A stretch of 64,000 nucleotides of DNA from contig CM020512.1 in NCBI GenBank assembly GCA_009823395.1, positions 8,134,905-8,198,904 of the forward strand. The letters run 5' to 3'. This document shows, piece after piece, positions 37,380 through 47,066 of this stretch (its first letter is position 1; each line of letters opens with the position of its first letter). Both the position numbers and the translations under genes were made by a program. The notes below the pieces were generated by a model. It saw only the letters and a list, made by a program, of their open reading frames with translations, was not told the origin of the DNA and did not search any database. The stretch is from Thamnaconus septentrionalis. Taxonomy: Eukaryota; Chordata; Actinopteri; Tetraodontiformes; Monacanthidae.

Positions 37380-37800
37380 AAAAAAAGGGTTTTATTTAAA
37401 CTAAGAGCCAAAAACCAAACTTAGGGTGTCCATGAGAGTAAACTATGAACAAAAACTCTCTGGGAGACTTAACAAAACACAAACAAGGGGGTACAAAAGA
37501 AAGCCGTAGAAAGGAACGAACACATGAAACAACAGACCTGAAAATAGCAGAACAACTTGGCAAAAACAGGGACAAAAAAACACAATGATCCAACACAGAC
37601 AAAGGGAGACAAGGACTATTTATGCACTGGGGACAGGGTAACACAGGTGAGAACATTCAAGGGCAGGGCTGACAACGAGGCACAGGTGACAGACATCAAG
37701 CATTGAACACAGGAAGTAAAACTAAAGTCACTGATGACAGAACAAAACAGACTTCAAAATAAAACAGGAAATACATGGAACATGACAACCTGCCTGGGTG
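37380..37800 (-). repeat. Probable interspersed repeat tract
   Basis: A-rich strand with recurrent phrases (AACACAGGTGA, GCACAGGTGACAG, TTCAAAATAAAACAGGAAAT) that I associate with a teleost dispersed repeat ending in a tail of this kind. No frame, termini or target duplication is visible, so class and boundaries are tentative. Confidence 0.35.
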
Positions 37801-37829
37801 CCCACGCCCAGCCTGGGTACCCCTCTCAA

Positions 37830-37830
<1 letters not shown>

Positions 37831-37865
<35 letters not shown>
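37831..37865. repeat. (ATC)n microsatellite, left
   Basis: About 11 ATC units, in the same phase and strand as the array at 39015-39080. Confidence 0.95.
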
Positions 37866-37884
37866 TGTTACGACTCGAGCTGTA

Positions 37885-38130
37885 TTTGCTGTGTCTCAAT
37901 TCAGGGTCTGCATCCTTGAAGTATGCATTTTGAAAGGAAGTTGCGTCATAGCACTGCGCGAAGGCTTGTGCCAATTCCCAAAAGTCCGAAGGACGCTCCA
38001 AATGCGTACTCGGAATGCGCCCTCGTTTTAGCCGATTTCCAAGGCTGCACCGCTACTATCCTTCGCGTACTTATGTATCCCATGATGCTTTGCGTGCTAC
38101 TGCAAAGCATCGTGGGATCCTGCTAAGTCA
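37885..38130. repeat. Possible DNA-transposon remnant
   Basis: Contains TGTCTCAATTCAGGGTCTGC and TATCCCATGATGCTTTGCG, phrases I associate with a common teleost non-autonomous repeat. No terminal duplication was identified; assignment tentative. Confidence 0.35.
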
Positions 38131-38383
38131 GCTGAAATTAGCGGCATGTACTGGCAAAGACACTTCCTATAAATTTAAGTATTAAATTTCACATAAAATA
38201 TTCAGTTTTAACATCGTGTTTTTATTTATTTGAACATCCAACGCCATCGTTAGATGGCGAACCAATGGTTAGCTTGATGCTATGAAAACGTCACTTCCGG
38301 GGTTGGCCAGCAGGAGGGAAAGGCGGTGACGCAACGAGGAAATACGCCGAAGACTAGACCGTCCCGGGTGGTTAGAGGCGGCC

Positions 38384-38739
38384 TCCGCCCGGTAATTTAT
38401 TTTATTGTTACTTCCAGCTAACCTTGACCTAAGTGGGAACGTAAAGAGTTGGGGGCTCGTCCGGGATCTTTCCATTGCTCCTCCGGAGACGGGAAGAACG
38501 GTAGGGACGGGATCGTTTGATTACCCTTGAGTAATCTTTTGTTTTCCTCGTTGACTAAGTTCCCCTTTTTTTGTTAGCAATAAATTGTCTTATTTGCCTA
38601 AAAAAAATTACCGGGCGGATGGGAGGGAATAAGGCAATGGAGGTCTGCGAAATAGGCAAATAAGACAATTTATTGCTAACAAAAAAATGGTGAACTTAGT
38701 GAACGAGGAAAACAAAAGATGACTCAAGGGTAATCAAAC
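38384..38739. repeat. Nested inverted-repeat block
   Basis: An 86-base arm (38515-38600) is repeated in inverted orientation at 38653-38739 with about 94% identity around a 52-base loop. The loop contains a 15-mer (38605-38619) whose exact reverse complement lies at 38384-38398, outside the left arm. The order is therefore A', PBS-like site, B, A, B'. It looks like two inverted partial copies of one mobile unit. No coding frame was recognised. Confidence 0.8.
38450..38467 (+). other. Retroviral-type primer binding site, tRNA-Pro
   Basis: TGGGGGCTCGTCCGGGAT is an exact 18-base complement of the 3' end of vertebrate tRNA-Pro including CCA, the primer site used by gammaretrovirus-like endogenous elements. 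This suggests an old LTR-retroelement leader lies here. I see no clear LTR boundary with TG...CA ends and no gag, pol or env coding nearby. A retroposed tRNA fragment read on the other strand is the alternative. Confidence 0.6.
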
Positions 38740-39013
38740 AGCTGGTCGGCTAAACAACAACTCAGGAAGCCGCTCCTCTCCTGCGAAGCACGGCACACTG
38801 ACACACAAGTTCACAGCTGAATTCCGCCGGCGAGCGAGAACAGGAGCGGGCGAGAGCAGGCGAGAGAGACATCCTCTTCCTGCAGCCTTTTATGCAGCGC
38901 CAGCTCAATTGCACATTCGCCACACCTGTGCAGGTAAATTGATGGACGCTGCGGAGAGAGAGAGAGAGACAAGGCAAGGCCATGTCCCACACACACAATA
39001 CGGCTCCAGCCCT

Positions 39014-39014
<1 letters not shown>

Positions 39015-39080
<66 letters not shown>
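39015..39080. repeat. (ATC)22 microsatellite, right
   Basis: A 66-base uninterrupted ATC array, followed to about 39255 by degenerate ATC/CTC pyrimidine-rich sequence. The histidine-, isoleucine- or methionine-rich frames across it are artefacts. Confidence 0.95.
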
Positions 39081-39081
<1 letters not shown>

Positions 39082-39259
39082 CCAATACCATCCCCTTAAT
39101 CTGCCTTATCCTCAACATCCTCCTCAACATCCTCCTCATCATCATCCTCATCTTCCTACTCATCCTCATCTTCCTACTCATCATCATCCTCTTCCTCCAC
39201 CTCCTCCTTTTCCTCTTCTTCATTCTCCTCATCCTCCTCCTCCTCCTCTGCTTGAAGGG

Positions 39260-41015
39260 ATACTGAAGATTTCTCATTTCTCTGCATTAACACAGTGCCA
39301 ACAGCAGATTGCTATTGGAAACAATAAAGTCTTGGTTGCCACCCAGCTCCTCACACTCAACCATTAAAAGTGTTTAACCAAAGACCAAACCCTATTGGTC
39401 CTCGTACTGCACCGTTATAATAAAATCCAACTATAGAATAATCAAGCAAAAGGTGACATTAAGAAGAAAATGAAAAGAAAGTAGAGGAAAAGGGAAAAAG
39501 TGACCAAGAGCCGCTGCAACAAGCTCAACAGTCTCTCATCTTTCATCAACCTCAAGTCTTTTATCAACCTTTGACCTCGCCGGCAAGCTGTTGCACTGGG
39601 AGTTGTTTTGTTTTTTTTCACTCTCCCACACAGTCGGCTTACAACACATTTCTCAGTGGCTGTGAGACGCATTAAGAGCTCGTCTCCCAGCTGCTGAAAG
39701 TGGAAAACACAATTGCAGCCTGGAAGTCAGACTCCAGATCCATTTTGCCCAAGCCGCCTGCGAGGGGGACTGCGCCGTAATTTGATGAATTGAGAAAGTG
39801 TACGAAAAGGACAGGAAAGGCAGAGCCGAGAGCCCAGAATGAAAACCGGCCGTGTCGGTCCGAGAGCGTTAGCGTGCTGTGCTGCTCTCAGCAGCGATCG
39901 ACTCCGGCCTGCATCGCCGCCGCCGCGCTCACACTCATTAAAGTGTTAGGAGCGCGGCCTGGATGCCAACCCCTGCCAGCGCACCATATGGCACTCTTCT
40001 CGTCTCACTGCTGCTCCGCTGACCTCTAAACCTCACGTCGACATGGAAACCGGCGTCGGTGGCCGTCCTGTTGGCGCTCGCTTCCGATTCGCCAGCAGCG
40101 TCTCCCCTCCCCCCTCGTCCGCCTTTGTTTTCCTTTTTATCCTGGACGACTGGCCGGCCGTAAACTCTGTGCCGTCGGCATCCCCGTGCGCAATTATGCA
40201 CAGGGAGTGAGAGGCCGAGATGCCCTGACGCCCACGCTCGAATCTGGCACAGCCATAGAGGCCGCTGAGCGCCTGCCTGCTTGTTGACCTTCTGGCTGCT
40301 TGCGATGCTTGACGGCTCTTGTATCACCTCAAACTTTTTATGTTTTCTTCCAATGGCAGGATGAAGCTGCTGAACAGCAAACAAAAGCCAAATATCCTCC
40401 CGACAAGCATCCCAGTAATCTGGAGGGTTTTGTGTGTGTGTGTTGGTGATCGATAAATCTGATACACTTAAAAGTTTGCAGCATGGTGATGTACAGATAA
40501 TTTTAGTTTGTAAGACGACGGGGGGCCTGCGGCTCAGAATGGAAGTCTTTGAAGTGTGGCACGGATGAATATGTTTAGAATGACCTGAATATCTGTATTA
40601 CTGATTTATGCTCCTCCGAGGCGTTTGGGTTAACAGAGGTATATTTTAGGAAAGGAGGAAAACACGTGCGCTACGCATTGTGTGCCTCTAATCCACTGCC
40701 TCTTCTGTCCACATTGATGCAAAAAAAACAACAACAAAAAAAGCATTTTCTCAGCATTTGTGTTGTTTTTCTTTCTTCGCAGCCCACTTCCAACACCTCT
40801 TATCAAAAAGAATAACCAACTCAGCTAAAAGCCCATGTGCCCTTTGAGAGGGCGGAGACTGGCGATGTGCAGTGTGCTAGTTCAGTTCACCTCTGCAACA
40901 CCTGCCTGCAGGTCCCACCCAAGGCTGCCATGTTTGTTTATGCATGGTGAATTAGGACAGAGCTGCGTGTGTGGGCCAATATTGGATGACCGAATGTGTT
41001 TGTTTAGAAGAAACG
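39260..41015. other. Gene-free interval C
   Basis: No coding exon is recognised. A CpG-containing patch at about 39720-40240 could be regulatory; there is no splice or promoter evidence. Confidence 0.4.
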
Positions 41016-41026
41016 TAATAATAATC

Positions 41027-41082
<56 letters not shown>
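41016..41082. repeat. (AAT)n microsatellite
   Basis: About 22 trinucleotide units with one ATC interruption, seen directly. Confidence 0.95.
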
Positions 41083-41179
41083 TTAAACTTATAAGATAAA
41101 ACAAAATGCAACCGGAAAGAGGAGAAAAATCCCAGGATCCGCAGTAATTTCCATGAGAAGATGCACCACCCCACGAGCT

Positions 41180-41868
41180 CTTTATTTCTGCCATTGTTAT
41201 AATTATTTCTGGCTGCACCTCTCGGCGGAACATCACGCAGCAATTTCGGCCAATTTCACAGATCTTACCGACCCAGAGAGGGGAGTCGCACGCCTGCGCA
41301 GAAGCCGCAGCATGTCGTGCGCGCCTCATCCCACAAGGCATCTCGCCCCGCTCGAATGTTTCGGATTCCGAGCGTCTCTGAAAGGGGACTTGAGGGTGGA
41401 CCGACGAGACGATGGGCTGCCCTGTTGGATGACGGGCGGGGGGTGCGCGTGGCGAGGAATGCTGCACGCACAGAGCAGGTGTATTTAGTAGCCCGTGCGC
41501 GTGGGACGCGCAAGGCAGCGACGCGCAGCATCCGCCGGTGTACAGTTTTACCTGCTCCAAGGAGCGAAGAGAAACCTCATCATCTCCTGGGCATGAGGCA
41601 ACTTGCTCCTGCAGCCTTTCGACCTTGTTCTAATTTCCCCCCCCTTGCAAAAGCTGCGTTTTTGGCTCCGCGGAAGTCGCACGTGGTAAGCAGGGGAACA
41701 ATGTGGGCACCGTGAAAGTGGAGGACGCGCGGCAGCAGCTCGTTCTGGACAAAGAGGAATTAAAGAAGAAGGCGCGCAGGAGCGCTCGTCGTGTTTACAA
41801 AGCTTCACATCTCGGCTCCGCCGCACCGTGAAATCCATCTCTGTCTTATCGGCGGAACGGCGGCAGTC
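41180..41868 (+). promoter_or_regulatory. CpG-rich promoter/5' UTR region of adora1
   Basis: A sharply GC- and CpG-enriched stretch immediately upstream of the adora1 start codon, unlike the AT-rich surroundings. The transcription start is not determinable and a separate upstream non-coding exon is possible. No in-frame ATG precedes the chosen start. Confidence 0.5.
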
Positions 41869-44800
41869 ATGCCTGGGGCACTTTTCACCGCGGAGTCGCT
41901 CTACATCGGCATGGAGGTGGTGATCGCGCTGGCGTCCGTCGTCGGCAACGTGATGGTGGTGTGGGCGGTGAAGATTAACAAGTCCCTCCGCGACACCACC
42001 TTCTGCTTCATCGTGTCCCTGGCGCTCGCTGACATCGCCGTGGGAGCCCTGGTCATCCCGCTGGCCATCACCATCAGCATCGGCCTGCAGACGCACTTCT
42101 ACAGCTGCCTGCTGGTGGCGTGCACGGTGCTGGTGCTGACGCAAAGTTCCATCCTGGCCCTGCTGGCCATCGCCATCGACCGGTATCTCAGGGTCAAGAT
42201 CCCCACCAGGTAACCAGGAGCTTTGAGTCAGACTGGTGTCAGTGGTGTGCTGGTGATGGAGACTTTTTTTCTCGGCTAAGCTGAATCTCGATCTGACGTG
42301 CGCACACACAAGTTCAGGCTGCTGGTATTGATTTCCTGCTGGATACTGTTTCACAGGCAGGATGCGTCCGTCCTGCCGGATCCCTTTATTACGCACATGA
42401 ATCTAAAATTTTTACCAGGAAATGAACGGCGGCAGACCAGAGCGTGTCTGATGAAAGCGGCGGCATCCTGAAAACAGTCCACAAGGAGACGGGCAGGGGG
42501 GGAGGGTCAGTACTGGAGCGCACGCAGGAGAATGTTGATGTGTGTCTGCCGAGGGCACCTGGGAGGTCGGGTCTGCTGTCAGCACCATTCGCTTCCTGTA
42601 TCTGACGCCCGGCACCACTTCACTTCCTCCGGGTCCTTGGGCCTGGCTGAAACAATAGGCACGGAGGGCGGCGGTGGAGATGAAGGTGGCTGGCAGAATT
42701 TCATCTTAGAAGAATCACGACCGTGATATTCATCTCCTGTGCACGAATCCCCTTCTTCCAGGCTGATGATCTTGTGTTTTTCATTGCAACTTTTTCTTCT
42801 TTGCTGTGAAGCCCCTTGACACCCAAGTGCTGTCCGCCTGCTGTCGGAGCTTTTTCTTTTCCTCTATTCCCACGTCTTGTCAAAACAAGTCTTTCCCCCC
42901 CTCTGCAAATTGAGACCTCTCTAATATGTGTTTTCTCAGCAGCGCTCCCCATGTGCTAATTCTCCCATTTTCTCCAGTGTCGGATCGATATTTCCTGATT
43001 GTGTCTGAGCGAGGGGGGCCTCTCAGGCGGCATTTGTGAACAACAAAACTTTTTACCATGACAAACACGCACCTAGTGAGAGGCATGGCGTCCCTGATGG
43101 GCAGTGTTGGCGAGTAATCTATTCCTAAGTAATCCACTACTGTAATTAAACTACTTTTTTAGTAACAGAGTAATGTAACGGGATTACCAAAAATGGTAAT
43201 TATATCGTAATTACTTTATCAAGTAACAATTCCATTACTTTTCTGAAATATTTTGCAAGCTAAAAATGTCTTATTATCCACAAAATGTCTGAAATTTAGA
43301 AAAACAACCGAAAACAATGATGTCGCAGATTCATGATTTAGCCGTGCATTCAAGTCATTGATATGCAACGGCGCACTAAAACAAGCATGGCTGCGGCAAA
43401 AGATAAAAACAACAATTGCATTTGATAGCTGGAAATACAAACATTATTTTGAGTTCATCTCGTCTAAATAAAATAATATTGTGGTTTGTTGTATGTTATG
43501 TGCAGGAAACAATTTTTCAACTGTTACTTTATCTGATTACTTCTGAAAATAAGTAGTGAAAGTAGTAATTACATTACTTTTTTAGGAGTAATCAGTAATC
43601 AGTAGTTGAATTACTTTTATGGAGTATTCCCAACAACACTGCTGATGGATGGTCTGATTTGCCGTGTTTGTGTTGCTGCCTCTAGCTGCCTGAAAGAAAA
43701 GGTTAACTAGTTGTCCTCCCCAAATATTTCCATCATTAAACAGCAGCAGTTAGTTGTACAAACAAAAATGATTTACCACCAACTTGTCCCAAGTGTTGTG
43801 TAATTCTTCAGCCTTTTATTTGGCGGCGTTTCCTGTTTCTGTTTTCTTTCTGTTTTGTTTTGTTTTTTTCACGTGATGACGCTTCTGCAACATTTATTTC
43901 GCAGCTTATGCAGCTCTCCAATGAGCATGTCCATGGTTGCTATGATACCATATGATGCAATTGCAATATGAGGATACGGCTTTATTGTCCTCACAAGGAA
44001 AATTTGTCTCGCCGCACATTTCGCGCCTCCACAGAAGAATGAACCATAGCAACAGCGCAAATCAAATAAAAACAGAAAGGGCTAAAAAAATAATACCCCT
44101 GCGAAACCAAAGGAAGATAAGAAACCTACAGCGTTATTGCACAAGCCAGGCAGGCTTAAAAAAAAAAAAATGACGGCTCCGAAAGGTAACCTGCGCTGGC
44201 GCAAACAAGTTTAAGGTGATTTAGCTGAAGTTTGTTACATTCGGAGGACTGATGTCATAGAGTCGTGGGCAATATGAAGGAGCACCGTAACCCAATTTGG
44301 ATTGAAGAAAGTGGCCATAAAAGCAGCAGTCAGGTTGAATTCTCCCGATGCGTGTTGGCAGAAGCTGAAGTTAGGGCTGTGTAATAACCGCAGAGGAGCG
44401 ATGGCTCCCTCTTGAAACCCTCTCTGTGATTAACAGCAGCCCTTGAAATCAGAGTGATTAAGAGAACCTCCCGCGTGCCGCTAACGTGCTGCTGTGATTT
44501 GCAGATACAAGCGGGTGGTGACCCCCCGGAGAGCCGGCCTGGCCGTGGTGGCGTGCTGGACGGTGGCCTTCGTCGTGGGACTCACGCCCATGCTGGGCTG
44601 GAACAACCTGAAGCGCCTGCAGCAGAACGGCTCCATCAGCTCCGACCTGGTGATCACCTGCCAGTTCGAGAACGTCATCAGCATGGACTACATGGTCTAC
44701 TTCAACTTCTTCGGCTGGGTGCTGCCGCCGCTGCTCCTCATGCTGCTCATCTACGCCGAGATCTTCTACATGATCCACAAGCAGCTCAACAACAAGAAGC

Positions 44801-45351
44801 TGAGCAGCAGCCACGCCGACCCCAACAAGTACTACGACAAGGAGCTCAACCTGGCCAAGTCCCTGGCACTGGTGCTCTTCCTCTTCGCCGTCAGCTGGCT
44901 GCCGCTGCACATCATCAACTGCATCACGCTCTTCTGCCCCGAGTGCCAGAAGCCCATGGTGCTCCTCTACATCGCCATCCTGCTCACCCACGGCAACTCG
45001 GCCGTCAACCCCATCGTCTACGCGTTCCGCATCAAGAAGTTCCGCACGGCCTTCAGGAAGATCTGGCAGCAGTACTTCTGCTGCAAGGACACGCCGGCGC
45101 TGGAGATCCAGCCCAGCGACAGGAAGGAGATGCCGGCCGTGGAGCTGCCGCAGAAGGTGCTCAACCTGGAGCCCGTGGAACAGCAGCTGCCTTCCCCTGA
45201 GCAGCAGGAGCAGCAGCAGCCACAACAAGAGCAGAATCAGGAGCATGAGGAGGAGGAGGAGGAGGAGCAGGAGAAGAACCTGAAGAGTGAGCCTCAAGAA
45301 CAGCAGCAGCCTGAAGAGCATCTGCCCTCACCGGAGCAGAACTCAATCTGA
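41869..45351 (+). CDS. adora1: Adenosine A1 receptor, two coding exons
   Basis: Class A GPCR for adenosine, Gi-coupled in the family, at the plasma membrane. Exons 41869-42209 and 44505-45351 join AG|A within Arg114, right after DRYLRVKIP, the known ADORA coding-intron position; intron 2295 bp, GT-AG. Predicted 395 aa against about 326 for human. Visible: seven hydrophobic segments, GNV in TM1, SLALAD with D55 in TM2, C80 for the extracellular disulfide, DRY 104-106, an NGS glycosylation site at 155-157 in loop 2, FENVISM 168-174, [10 protein letters not shown] with W245 and N253, TH at 275-276 and NPIVY 282-286, then CC at 306-307 for palmitoylation. Identity to A1 is stronger than to A2A, A2B or A3. 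The tail after about residue 326 is an extra 70 residues rich in Glu and Gln, with LPSPEQ twice (342-347, 387-392) and seven Glu in a row. A teleost a/b paralogue cannot be assigned here. Confidence 0.95.
43102..43641. mobile_element. hAT-type MITE, copy 3 (in adora1 intron)
   Basis: The best preserved copy (540 bp): starts CAGTGTTGGCGAGTAATC, ends CCCAACAACACTG, and is flanked by octamers CTGATGGG and CTGATGGA (7 of 8 identical), a hAT-type target duplication. It lies wholly inside the adora1 intron and has no transposase. Confidence 0.9.
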
Positions 45352-46095
45352 GTTGGATTCCATTTGGGAGCAGTCGTGGTTCTCCAGTTTAGAGGTCTGC
45401 TAACCAGGAACACGCAGAGGCAGCTCGCATCACAAGCTTGAAACGCTGGAATATCATCTTTGTTTTCTCAGGTGTAGGAGCATGGAAGAGGAGGATGAGG
45501 AGGAGACGGAGGAGTGGAATTGTGTAGAAACTGGCAACCAGTGCTTGGTTGACTGTGGTTGTCTTAAGATGGTGAAAACGTTTTTTAGCGTCAGTGTATC
45601 GATTTTTTTTGTGGTTTGAGTGTCGCTCAAAGAGAGAAAAAAAAGTGCTATATAAGTAAGAGTGGTTGGTCAGTATCTGGATGACCAAAGGTGAAACCCG
45701 GGTTGAAAGTATTGCCATTATTAATTTATTTATTCTTTAATGGAGTGAGCAGGTTTGACCTTTTGCTGCAGAGCTGCACTGCGTGTTTCAGCGGAAGATC
45801 CCGAATGTCGTTACGATGTGGAGAGCAGGTTGCAGCAGTGGCGCAGCTTGAGCACCGCTGGAGACGTTTGTTTGTCTCCAGTAACAAGGTGGGAGTTCCT
45901 GCTCAGCCTCTTCTGTTTCTTCTTGGTTTTTTTTTTCCCTTTTTTGTTGTTGTTGTAAGCCTTTAACCGAAACCCTGCGGTGATCCGGCCGCTCTGATCC
46001 ACTTCAGAGGAGATGGACGAGGATGAGGAAACGCGCCGGCGGCGGCTCGAGGGAGATTGTAACCTTTTTAACAAGGAGCGTGCAGGAGGCTCCCG

Positions 46096-46096
<1 letters not shown>

Positions 46097-46136
<40 letters not shown>
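46097..46136. repeat. (CTG)13 microsatellite
   Basis: Uninterrupted CTG array, about 0.75 kb downstream of the adora1 stop, so possibly within its 3' UTR. Confidence 0.95.
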
Positions 46137-46518
46137 AGGAGGACGATGACAGCCACTCAGAGGGGGGGAAAAAGACAAGACGCACTTAAAAGCTCGTGTT
46201 TATCTTCCTCCCCCCCCCTCCATGCCAGCTGGCGGTGGGAGCAGTCCCCTCCTGCCCCTCCTTCCTTAATGGACCCTCGTCGCTCAACTCCCCTTCACGC
46301 GATGCGCGCGGGGCGTCCGCGGCCTCGCTCAGGGGTTCTGGAAGTTCAACCGTGAGTGCGCGGCGGGAACAATGGAAGAAAAAGATCGTGGTGAGCGTCC
46401 TGCTTCCCGCTGGAAGCTTTTCCTGCTCCACGGCCCTACAGGAAGTGTGCGGATTAATAATTAAATTGCGTTTCATGCCGCCGACTGAAAATCACTGTAT
46501 GAGAATGTAAAGTTGATT

Positions 46519-46559
46519 TCTCTCTCTCTCTCCCTCTCTCACTCTCTCTCTCTCTCTCT
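46519..46559. repeat. (CT)n microsatellite
   Basis: CT repeat with two short interruptions, seen directly. Confidence 0.9.
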
Positions 46560-46734
46560 GTCTAAAGACTCAGGGGGCGCCGATGCTCTCCTAACCCTCA
46601 GTGGGTGACAATCTCTACTGTGTCTGTTGTGAACTTGCCAAACGACTCTTGGACTTTTCCGAATGGTCGAGACGACGAGGTCGACTCGAAAACCTTTAAA
46701 CGCCGCCGCCATCCGTAGCTGCAGCTGTGTCTCT

Positions 46735-46736
<2 letters not shown>

Positions 46737-46813
<77 letters not shown>
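46737..46813. repeat. (GT)38 microsatellite
   Basis: A 77-base uninterrupted GT array, seen directly. Confidence 0.97.
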
Positions 46814-46814
<1 letters not shown>

Positions 46815-47030
46815 GACCACAATGACTGTATATAAAGACGTTTAGAGTCGGGGCAGGGAGGGAGACGAAGGGGGAGGGATGGCGGTTGGATAAATGATGT
46901 ATAAGTGAATCTGCTCTCCGGCGTTGTTTACATCCTCTGGCCGACTGTTTGGCTTTCAATAGAATAGTAAAATATCAGTATGTTATCATAATTTGTCACG
47001 TCCCAAGTTTGATTCATGGCCTCGGACACG

Positions 47031-47032
<2 letters not shown>

Positions 47033-47064
<32 letters not shown>
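47033..47064. repeat. (CA)n microsatellite
   Basis: CA array with one CG interruption near its left end, seen directly. Confidence 0.92.

Positions 47065-47066
<2 letters not shown>

Noticed and set aside
38762..39367. Poly-His, poly-Ile and poly-Met open frames
   Set aside because: Artefacts of the (ATC)22 array and its degenerate extension.
41548..42396. Antisense open frame of 282 codons across the adora1 first exon
   Set aside because: Shadow of the GC-rich first coding exon and its 5' region; composition His/Asp/Arg-rich with no recognised domain.
43970..44165. TTTATTGTCCTCACAAGGAA, then AATTTGTCTC, resembling a teleost retroposon end
   Set aside because: Phrase similarity only; no termini, frame or duplication seen, so not listed as a feature.
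44458..45321. Long antisense open frame of 287 codons opposite adora1 exon 2, with long Leu runs
   Set aside because: It mirrors GC-rich receptor codons and the CAG/GAG repeat tail on the other strand; no family resemblance.
46565..46577. AGGGGGCGCC core resembling CTCF
   Set aside because: The first four consensus positions do not match, leaving only the GC-rich core.
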